NCBI GenBank assembly: GCA_019775845.1
Contig: JADQAV010000008.1
Span: forward strand, 1-64,000
Direction: 5' to 3'
DNA: 64,000 nt
Source of the DNA: Myrmaecium sp. VS I D KN 1
Lineage: Eukaryota > Ascomycota > Dothideomycetes > Valsariales > Valsariaceae
The notes under the pieces were generated by a model. The model saw nothing but the letters and a program-made list of their open reading frames with translations, did not search any database and had not been told where the DNA came from. Made by a program: the position numbers and the translations under genes. This document shows positions 56,041 through 64,000 of the stretch, piece by piece (position 1 is the stretch's first letter; each line of letters starts with the position of its first letter).

Positions 56041-57010
56041 TACGGAATACGGTAACTAGCTTCGGGCCATAACTAAGAACACCAAAACCTGAGACCGGGC
56101 TGACATACTACGCCGCGGGGGATTAGCCAGCGATCCTACTAGGCCTACGGCGAATAATTAAGACTTAGATAATTATAATGGGAATCTAAATAAGCCTATA
56201 GTCTTAATAAAGCTTTACGTACATCCTCGTAGGCCCCCTCGTAGGCTCTAGTATAGAAGCCTCGCAAGCCCTTTCGCAGGCTCCCACGCAGGCTTCCACG
56301 CAGGCCCTCACGCAGGCTTCTACGCAGGCTTCTACGCAGGCTTCTACGCAGGCTTACACGCAGGCCTCTACGTAGGCTCGCTCGTATACTATTAGAGCGC
56401 CCTTAGTAGGCCTATAATAGGGCCTGCGAGGAAGTCTAAGGGTGCTTTAAGGGCCTGCGAGTAAGCCTACGAAAGGACCTGCGAGGAAGCCTAAGGGCGC
56501 TCTAGGGGCCTACGAGGGAGCCTGCGAAAGGGCCTATAAGGAAGCCTACGTAAGGGCCTACGAGGGGGCCTGAGGGCTCTTTAGGGGCCTGCGAGCGAGC
56601 CTGCGAAAGGGCCTGCCAGGAAGGGTGCTAGGGGGCCTGCGTGGAAGCCTGCGTGAGAGCCTGCGTGAGGGCCTGCGCAAGGGCCTGCGTGAGGGCCTAC
56701 GTAAGGGCCTGCGAGAGGGCCTGCGAGGCTTCTATCTGATATTCTTCTTGGTCGTTATAAACGGCTCTACCAGAGCCTCCGTAAAGGGCCTGCGAGAGGG
56801 CCTGTAAGAGGGCCTACGAGAGGGCCTACGTAAAGACCTGCAAGAATTTTAAGCTTTTATATAATACTGGTCCTTCCAATAGTTATTTAAGTCTTATTTT
56901 AATTACTAGCCGTAGGCCTAATAGAATCGCTGGCCGAGTACGGCGTGCCCGCCCGGTCTCAGGGTTTAGTGTTCTTAGTTGTGGCCCGAAGCTAGTTATA
57001 GTATTCCGTA
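56041..57010. mobile_element. 970-bp inverted-repeat element with TCTTG target duplication
   Basis: Bases 56041-56100 and the reverse complement of 56951-57010 match at 55 of 60 positions. Weaker similarity continues further inward (CCAGCGAT, AGGCCTACGGC). The flanks are TCTTG on both sides (56036-56040 and 57011-57015), an exact 5-bp target duplication. The left half carries ACGCAGGCTTCT units and the right half the opposite-strand form GAGGGCCTGCGT, so the whole element is a long imperfect palindrome. No transposase is present. Confidence 0.8.
56255..56860. repeat. 12-bp minisatellite in two opposite blocks
   Basis: 56255-56390 is made of CTTCTACGCAGG-type units. 56410-56860 holds the opposite orientation, GGGCCTGCGAGG and GAGGGCCTGCGT. 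The two blocks could fold into a long hairpin. Confidence 0.75.
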
Positions 57011-57129
57011 TCTTGGCAGATGATCAGATCAGATTATGTATAAATGGTAAAATCTCCGTGTACGAATGGCATTTCACGAAAAAAATAAAAAAAATAAAAA
57101 GAATTTGGAAACTATTCAAAAAGGGACTT

Positions 57130-57210
57130 GCTATTCGTATAGTGCAGTGCGTATATACCTAGATGTTTTACTATTAGTATACGATCTAATCTGATCCCTA
57201 GCAGAAGGAC
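57130..57210 (+). repeat. Third copy of the outer-element end
   Basis: CTATTCGTATAG and the following 70 bases, including ACGATCTAATCTGATC, align in direct orientation with 55677-55745. An A-rich tract comes just before, as at the first copy. No matching right end was found, so this copy looks truncated. Confidence 0.55.
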
Positions 57211-57254
57211 CTGCAAGAGAACTTGTTCAAGGACATATGAAAAGTCCTGCGAAA

Positions 57255-57757
57255 GGAAATTGATAATCGTACAACCCCTATATTACTGCGCGTACAACCC
57301 CCAGATTACTAGACGTATAACCCCCTTCCGATTAGCTTCCGATTGGCTAGAAGCCCTTACGTAGGCCCTTCCGCGGGCTTCCTCGTAGGCTTTTCTCGCT
57401 CTTAGGTAGGCTATCAGGCCCTCAGGCAGGCCCTCACAGAGGCTCCCTCGCAGGCCCTCCCACAGGCTCCCTCGCAGGCCCTCACGTAGGCCCTCACGTA
57501 GGCCCTCACGTAGGCCCTCACGTAGTCCCTCACGTAGTCCCTCCCGCAGAGCCCCTCGCAAGCTCCGGTAGAACCGTATAGGCGCCTCGCAGGCCTTACG
57601 AAGGACCCCTCGCAGGCATAATACCGGGCGTTGAGGAGAATCAGTATACTGCCAGCCTATACCGCGTGTTTCTAACCAATCGGAAGGGGGGTTGTACGTC
57701 TAGTAATCTGGGGGTTGTACGCGCAGTAATGTAGGGGTTGTACGATTATCAATTTCC
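57255..57757. mobile_element. 503-bp inverted-repeat element with 8-bp target duplication
   Basis: The left end GGAAATTGATAATCGTACAA and the inverted right end agree for about 77 bases with only two differences and one indel. Both differences are C/T in a CA context. The flanks are CTGCGAAA on both sides (57247-57254 and 57758-57765). Removing the element and one flank rebuilds a regular 12-bp array, so it inserted into that array. An 8-bp duplication is typical of hAT-like elements. The interior has its own 12-bp array (CCCTCACGTAGG) and no transposase. Confidence 0.85.
57360..57560. repeat. 12-bp minisatellite inside the 503-bp element
   Basis: Units CCCTCACGTAGG and CTCCCTCGCAGG. On the minus strand they keep an open frame encoding LREG repeats (57283-57561), a by-product of the 12-base period. 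Confidence 0.75.
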
Positions 57758-57765
57758 CTGCGAAA

Positions 57766-58010
57766 AGCCCTGCGAAAAGCCCTGCGACAGGGCCTGCGAG
57801 GGGGCCTGCGAGGGGGCCTGCGAGGGGGCGACCCGCGCGACCCCCGCCAGAGCTTATGAGAGAAGCCCGGCGTAGAAGCCTACGTGAGAGCCTGCCAAAG
57901 CCTGCCCTGCATAAGAGAGCCTATACCAGAGCCTGTACCAAAGCCTGCACCAAAGCCTGTACCAAAGCCTGCACCAGAGCCTGCGCGCCTGCGCGCCTGC
58001 CTGCAGCTCT
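57766..58010. repeat. 12-bp minisatellite, GGCCTGCGAGGG and CAAAGCCTGTAC types
   Basis: The array continues to the right of the 503-bp element: GGGGGCCTGCGA units, then AAAGCCTGCACC and AAAGCCTGTACC units to about 57985. Confidence 0.75.
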
Positions 58011-58333
58011 CGCTCGAAGCCGATCTGTTCACTACCAATCAGCCAACCAGATGCCGTGCAGCCAGATCGTGTTATTATAGCCGCCAGCGACTCCGACAGC
58101 CACCGCGCGCGGCGAGATCTCCGCGGATCTCCGCACGATCTCCGTCAGGGCTAGCCTGGCGCATTCACGCGCATTGTCGCCGGCGTTGTACCCTGAGCGC
58201 CAAAAAGTCCATGACGTACAGACTAAACATCAAAGGCGTCATGGTTTTGTCCCTTTTTTCCTTTATTACAACTGCTGGGCCCATGTGAATCACAAAGTAA
58301 CTCGCTTTGCTGAGATACTTTCAATCGGCGTAT

Positions 58334-60358
58334 ATGCGCCCTCCTGAAGAAGAGCCGCTCTTACCGATCAGCAGCAGCCCCAGTCCCAGCACCAACACCA
58401 TGAAAGGCCCAGACAGCAAGAAGCATGATCGATCAAAGAAGAGGGTGCTCATTGTCGGCGCTGGTGCCGCAGGTGCGTGAACAATGACTGCATCAACCTC
58501 ACGATCATCTCCCCTGACCAGCCATTCACAGGCATGTCCTGCGCCCACCAACTCGCCCTCCAGCCGGACAAGTACTCCGTCACCCTCATCGACGCGGCCT
58601 CCTACTGCGGCGGCCAAGCCTTCTCCATCCCCATCGACAAGGAGAAGTATGGCGCCAGCTGGCTGAACCAGGGCGTCCAGGGCGGGAGCTTCATCTTCCA
58701 CCACACCATGACCATGTTCGCCCGGCTAGGCTTCCACGCCGATCCCGTCAAGCTGCAGGTAACCATCCTCTCTCTCTAATCCACGGCCTATTCATCACAT
58801 CGCTGACCATCTCCCACAGGTCTCCTTCGGCAAAGGCGACACCTTCTGGACGAACGTCTTCCCCTCCATCCTGCTCGCCAACCACCAGCCCGAGATCCGG
58901 CGCTTCCACCGGGTCCTGCGGCTCATTCGGTGGTTCGAAATCCTCTTCCTCCTCCTGCCCATCAAAGCCGTGCTCGCGCTCTTCGGCTTCAGCCGCGCCT
59001 TCACCAACCTCGTCGTCTGTCCCATGCTCGCCCTCTTCCTCGGCACCGGCAACGCCACCCCGGACGTGCCCGCCGTCATGCTCGACCGCCTCGCCACCAG
59101 CCCCACCTACGGCATGTGGTACCCGGCCGACCCCCGCAGCGTCGCCAGCAACCTGCCGCCCATGGTCGTGTTTCCCAACTTCAGCGAGTTTTACGAGGCC
59201 TGGCGCCTGCGCCTGGTGGAGATGGGGGTGAAGGTGCGCTTGGCGACGGAGTTGACGCGGGTCCTGGAGCGTGGGGCGAAGGGCGTGCGGGTGGCGTTGG
59301 TGCAGCGGACGGGGGAGCCGGATGGGCATAATCGGGCGAGTGCGTGGGCGAGTGAGGATCAGACGGCGAATGCGGATCGGGAGGCGGAGGAGCTGGTGGA
59401 AGGGTACGATGAGTTAGTATTATGCACGCTGTGAGTTTTCTTCGTCCCCATCTCCTTCCTTCATCACACTGACCTCCTTATCAGCGCCGACACCTCCCTC
59501 CGCCTCCTCGGCCGCACGGCAACCTGCCTCGAAAAGCTCGTCCTCGGCTCCGCCAAATTCTCCGACGACCTAACCATCACCCACACCGACAGCGCCTACA
59601 TGCAGCGTCACTACGAAGAAAACTACAACCCATCCCTCGCCGTCTCCCACCTCTCCGGCATCGACCAATCCGCCCGTCTCACCTGGGCCCAGCGCAACTT
59701 CCGGCCCATGTACCTCATCAAACCCTACTTCACCCCCTCCTCCCCTTCCCCCTCCACCGAAGGCAAACTCGAAATGTGCTTCAACTGCAGCAACTACCAA
59801 GCGCAATTCCCACCGCCAGGGTCCCTCCACCCCACTTCCTCCAAACCCCTGCAACCCATCTACCAAACCATCTTCCTGAACGCCGCCCGCGACCGGCATC
59901 TCTGGACCGCCGCGGACATCGACCCCGCACGCGTTTTGCGGAAGGATTGGTGGCATCAGCTCTGCCACGCGTACACGCACTACCTCTGCGTCGTGCCCTG
60001 GGTGTGGCTGCTGCAGAGCGGGAGGCGCCGGCGTACCCGCTTCGCCGGCGCCTGGACGCTGGTGAATGCGCATGAGGTCGCGGTGATGAGCGGGATTGCC
60101 GCCGCGGTCGAGTTGGGGGCGGAGTATCCGCGGGAGTTGGCGGGGGATCGCTGGGCGAGGGTGTGTTTTGGGTTGTATCGTGGGCTGGTGTATGGGAGGG
60201 TGGGCGAGTTGGGGAGGGGGGTGTGGGGGTTGTGGAGGGGTGAGAAAGAGGGAGAGGGGGAGAGGGGGTGGTATGGGAGTGTGTATGATGGGGAGGGCGT
60301 GGCGAAGGAGGAGAGGACGATGTGGAGGGAGGAGAGGGTTGGGGGGAGGAGTTTGTAG
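58334..60358 (+). CDS. FAD-dependent oxidoreductase (amine-oxidase superfamily), 616 aa
   Basis: A flavoprotein with an N-terminal dinucleotide-binding fold. Exons 58334-58472, 58532-58758, 58820-59430 and 59485-60358 have GT-AG introns of 54-61 nt. The first splice completes VLIVGAGAAGMSCAHQLA, the GxGxxG motif at residues 42-47. It is followed by VTLIDAASYCGGQAF, where an acidic residue at the end of the second strand should hold the FAD ribose, and then GASWLNQGVQGG. A hydrophobic stretch near residue 200 (LIRWFEILFLLLPIKAVLAL) may anchor it to a membrane. Substrate unknown. The ATG at 58400 is an alternative in-frame start (594 aa). The first start lies about 320 bases right of the repeat region, so its promoter may include repeat-derived DNA. 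Confidence 0.88.
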
Positions 60359-61690
60359 GGTGGAGGGTTGGTTGTTTGGAGTTGGGTTTGATTGTTTGTT
60401 TTTCATTTTTCGATACTTTTTTTAATTCTTTATCTCAATTCGTTTGGACTTTTCTCGCTCCTCTTTTTCTTTTCTTTTTTCTATTGTGTTTCGCAGGCAC
60501 AGAATCATTACTACCCAGCGCTTCCTCACACCCAGCATATGCAAGATAGATAATCCTGCATTACGAAGATCTAATCCACCCACATGCTCGCCGGAAAAGG
60601 CGCGCTGCCTATCTATCGTAAGTCATGATAGCCAAGCCGGCCGATTCGGGAATCACTATTTCGATCGACATCAGGAGAAGGTGCTCCCTCAACCCCTCCG
60701 CCTCGCTCGCCTCCCCTCAAGCGTCTGCTGCTCTTCACCTCCTCTCCCTCCTCCGCTGCTTTCCTAGCCGTCATATCTCACAGCACGCTCATCACCCTCA
60801 TCGCCATCGCCATCACGCAGTCAGCGGCGTGCATAAAAATCCCAACGAACACTTTCCAAAGCGCCTTCGTAGTCCATATCCATACCGTCATGCCCGAGAC
60901 TCGACACCCTTGCCGCTCAAATAGCGTATCCAAATCATTGATAGCGGCGGAGGGGGAGGAGGTGTTACATACGTACTGCACTGTCGTGCGGCAGGCCTTG
61001 GTACGTAGGTTTTTGTGGTTAGCTTTTCCGACGGCGGGGGGATCCCGGGTGGGGACTCTTTCTTCGACGGGCGGGGGTGGGGGTGGGCCTCTTCCGATCC
61101 ACGGGGAATTGGGGATCTTGGTGAAGAGCATCGTTTAGTCTTGCTGGGCGAGATGGAAGGGCCTGAACTAGGTTGTGTCATTCTCAATTTAGTGTCTTTT
61201 CCCCGGCTTTGTGGGGATCGATGCACCCGCGCGCCTTGAGCGGTTTGCGAGGCGATGGAGCGGAAGAAGACATGCTCAGGGATTGAGCCGAAGACATCTG
61301 TATACTTCAGAGGTCCTTGATACACCGTGGCGAAGGGGAAAAAGCACGCAAGGGGGGGCAGAAGACCTACCTAATGCCCCGCACCACAGACCAAAGAAAG
61401 AGAAGAACTTGCAAACAACGAGCAGATCAAAATAGCTTTTTCATTGATCTGACGAGAGAAGAGGATCAAGATCCGCATAGCGGGTCTGGTCCAAAGATAT
61501 AGAGCTGAGAAGATATACAAGATGAGAAATGAAGACGACAAACACAAAAGGAGAATAGTCGGAGTTAGTGGGGTGGGAGGAACGGCGGGATCCTGAGGCG
61601 GAGAAGAAGGATGGAACCCTCCGCTTACACTTCCGACCACCTACCGCCTGTCCACACCCGCCTCCGACCAACCGATCAACCGACCAACCT
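60359..61690. other. Convergent intergenic region
   Basis: About 1.3 kb between the 3' ends of the oxidoreductase and the endoglucanase. T-rich near 60400-60490. Open frames here are Pro/Arg-rich and not convincing. No gene called. Confidence 0.5.
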
Positions 61691-62524
61691 CTACTCAATG
61701 CTAACACTATACGCCTTCGTCGTCAAAACCGCATCCTCACCCGAGAACGGCTCCGTGCCCGCCCCCAAGCTCGTCAAATACTGACTCTCACTCAAGCCCT
61801 CATTCTCCGTCAAATAATCCATAAAATCCATCAAATCGCCCTCGAAACTCTCCACCTCGCTCTCCGCCACAAAGCTAAACACCGTCGTGCTGCCATTCGG
61901 GCCGGAATACAGCTTCCAGCTGGTGCCCGCGATGGTGACGGTGGCGACGGCGGAGCCGGTGCTGCTGATGGGCCCCGCACCCCCGAGCGCCGCGAGCCAG
62001 ATCATGATCTCGTATTCGGAGGAGCCCGTGGCGGAGGAGGAGGTGAAGAGGTCGTAGGCCACGTCCGCGACCAGGGAGCTGCCGCTGTAGGACCAGGTCC
62101 AGACGGAGGGGATGGAGGTGATGCTGGAGAGCGTCTTGGGGGTCAGGTTCAGGAGGGCGTTGGCGTAGGATTTGACTTGGCCGGCGCTGTGGTGGGGGTG
62201 TTAGTTATATGGGTTGGTTCGTTTTCTTTTTTCTTTTTCTTTTTTTTCTAAAAGAGGGGAGAGGGACAGAACTCACCCGCCAGTCCAGGTCCAGCTGGTG
62301 TGCCACGCAAGCGTGTTGCCGGAGAGCGAATCCACCCCGGTGCACTGCGAGCCGCTGTCGGCGTTGGCCTCGCCCCACAGGTTGTTGTAGACGGTGTAGT
62401 CGCCCGTGGTGGTCGAGTCCCACTGGCCGCAGAAGTCGGCGCGCTTCTGCAGGGTCGTCGTCGGCGCGGCCAGCGCGGTCGTCGCGGTGGTGACGGCGAG
62501 GAGTGAGAGGGTGGTGAGCTTCAT
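61691..62524 (-). CDS. Secreted GH12 endo-beta-1,4-glucanase/xyloglucanase, 247 aa
   Basis: A small single-domain enzyme that cuts beta-1,4-glucans (cellulose, xyloglucan or mixed-linkage glucan) inside the chain. Exons 62524-62277 and 62186-61691 have a 90-nt intron, phase 2. A signal peptide of about 20 residues ([20 protein letters not shown]) and a KR at 27-28 come first. Then follow the GH12 marks: [24 protein letters not shown], the nucleophile in YEIMIWLA (Glu142), and the acid/base in GTEPFSG (Glu228). There is no carbohydrate-binding module, as usual for the family. A TATAAAA lies about 105 bases upstream. Complete and probably functional. Confidence 0.95.
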
Positions 62525-64000
62525 GTTGGTTGTTGGTTGGCTGATGGGGAGAAAAAGAACGGATGGGGTTGGTGAGGGAAAGGTTGTGATGGGATGGCTT
62601 GGCTATTTGAGCGCGAGGAAGATGGCTTTTATAATCTTGACCACAACCATCCCGACGTCGGAGATTTTGGGGATGATGCATGGCCCTCAGGAGGCCTTGC
62701 TTTTTTCGGGAGTTGTCTGTACGATACATGGAGTCGAGGCGGGGAGGGGGCAGTAGGAAACGGAGGAACAACGGAAACAGGCAATATGGATGGGATGGGT
62801 GGGTTTCGGGACGGTCCAGGAATAGAAGAGGTGAGTGAAATAGAAAAGTCCAGTACAATATAATGTAAATAGATTAAAACGTGCGGGAGTCGGTGTGCTT
62901 GTTGTTCCAGCATTGGGATTATTCGGGCCGGCGAGCTTGTTTGAACCAGGAGGCCAGGGGGCTTGTTTCTGTTTCGTGTTTCGACGGGGTACCGAGTGAT
63001 GGTGATGAGGATGTCGATCATCGAATGCTTGCTTGGAAAGGCATCCGATGTTGTTGTGACAGTGGAAACAAGGAGGCGTGATGTATTGTAGCACAGGTAG
63101 AAAGTAAATCCGTCGGGAGTGTGAATCAACGCCTAACCATCCATCCTTACCACCACCATCGGCAATCGTTTTCCACCCAACGAAATAGTGAACTCGATCG
63201 ATCGTTGGTGGAAGAAACGCCGCGGACACGCCGGCCGTTACCCCTTGCCCCTTGCCCCTTGCCCCAAGCGTCCTACCCGCCCGGCCCCCTCCCCCCCTTT
63301 TTTTTGGGCTTCCCCCGCACCGTCGTCATCGCTCAATCTATTTCCAACATCCTTCCATCTAATCCATCCGTATACCATTTCTCCGAACGTCCGTTCTGCA
63401 TTGCTGTTTATTCCTTTCGGTTCTTCGCTATGAGCGAGGCACGTGAACGGACCGGACCGACAGACGACGTCCGATCCCCGGTCGGCGGCCGCCTCTCGGG
63501 CGGTTCCCGGCGCGCGGGAGCTGGCTACCTAGTTGGCTAGCTGGATGGCTGCTACTGTACCTCATTGATGTCTGATCGCGACGGTGCGCCGGAGAATTAT
63601 CACGCTTACGGAGCGCAGGGCATACCATGTGGATTGTCCTTCACGTTGCTGGGACCAGATCCGATCGGATGTTGTATCTGTATACGCAAGACGACGAAAA
63701 GACCTTCCCCGGCTAGATATGCGAGCCCGCCTCGCTGTTTCGTTTGACCGGGGACTTCGTTCTGCTTCTCTCTGTCAATTCCCGATGACCGTGAGCGATC
63801 GCGACAAGTAAACACTGGAAGGAAACTGCTTTGCTTTGCTCCACCCGCAGCGTGCGTCGTGGTGTTTACCTAACCCCCTGAGCGCTAGGTACTTTCTTGA
63901 TTTCCTCCGTTCGGTTTGCCCAACCCTCTTCGTGGGAAACCGGGAGAGGACCGAACGAGGAAGCGAGCCACGTCCTTATTAAACACTTTCATACGTACTT
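62525..64000. other. Terminal spacer, endoglucanase promoter side
   Basis: About 1.5 kb to the window's edge. The first 150 bases hold the endoglucanase promoter. Further right there are only short frames. No gene is visible before the edge. Confidence 0.5.
62627..62633 (-). promoter_or_regulatory. TATA box of GH12 endoglucanase
   Basis: The minus strand reads TATAAAA about 105 bases before the ATG at 62524. Confidence 0.6.

Larger units (their letters stand above)
55679..57067. mobile_element. Outer inverted-repeat element, interrupted by a second element
   Basis: The left end starts ATTCGTACAC (55679) and the right end is its inverted partner GTGTACGAAT (57058-57067). About 65 bases inward on both sides align with scattered differences, for example ACATAATTTAATCCGATCA against ACATAATCTGATCTGATCA. 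Between them are 12-bp arrays (CTCTGGTACAGG units) and the 970-bp element 56041-57010. Without that insert it would be about 415 bp. I found no clear target duplication. It is a probable non-autonomous DNA element. Confidence 0.55.

Noticed and set aside
55750-58010. Possible CRISPR array
   Set aside because: Units are contiguous 12-base repeats without spacers, degenerate, in a fungal chromosome, with no cas-like genes.

Overview
The window looks like one chromosome end of a filamentous ascomycete (Pezizomycotina, probably Eurotiales-like; this is inferred from gene content, not proven). It opens with five CCCTAA telomere units. Genes carry short (50-120 nt) GT-AG introns with CTAAC-like branch sites. 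Gene families include a GH12 glucanase, a pectin methylesterase, an aspergillopepsin-type protease, an NCS1 permease, F-box proteins and a C2H2+Zn2Cys6 regulator. A nuclear tRNA-Asp with an intron is also present. All splice models here were built by eye from consensus sites, frame and family fit.

Layout. 1-4031: telomere, AT-rich subtelomere, an F-box gene and an unrecognised spliced gene. 4378-8000: two secreted hydrolases on the minus strand (pectin methylesterase, aspartic protease). 9851-16098: a divergent pair, a 1018-aa hydantoinase/oxoprolinase-DUF917 fusion and an NCS1 nucleobase/hydantoin-type permease, which plausibly import and open a cyclic amide. The permease has a 4-nt microexon. 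17002-18977: tRNA-Asp and an alpha/beta hydrolase. 20584-21975: a second F-box-like gene. 22000-27950: gene-poor DNA with a broken phosphotransferase gene and a tandem duplication showing RIP-like decay. 27937-29582: an unrecognised 531-aa gene. 29583-38561: mostly non-coding, with a doubtful gene, a small secreted cysteine-containing protein, degenerate short repeats and a 234-bp MITE. 38562-42163: a large transcription factor. 45169-47720: remains of a sugar transporter and other decayed coding-like DNA. 48078-52506: two long overlapping frames, one with zinc knuckles. 54105-55010: a protein with a Q/S/G/H-rich repeat tail.

55600-58010 is the most unusual part. Several nested inverted-repeat elements sit here. 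One is 970 bp with 60-bp terminal repeats and a 5-bp target duplication. Another is 503 bp with about 77-bp terminal repeats and an 8-bp target duplication. All carry or sit inside 12-bp minisatellite arrays with the core CCTGCG/CGCAGG. The window closes with an FAD-dependent oxidoreductase gene (58334-60358), a secreted GH12 endoglucanase (61691-62524) and about 1.5 kb without a recognisable gene.
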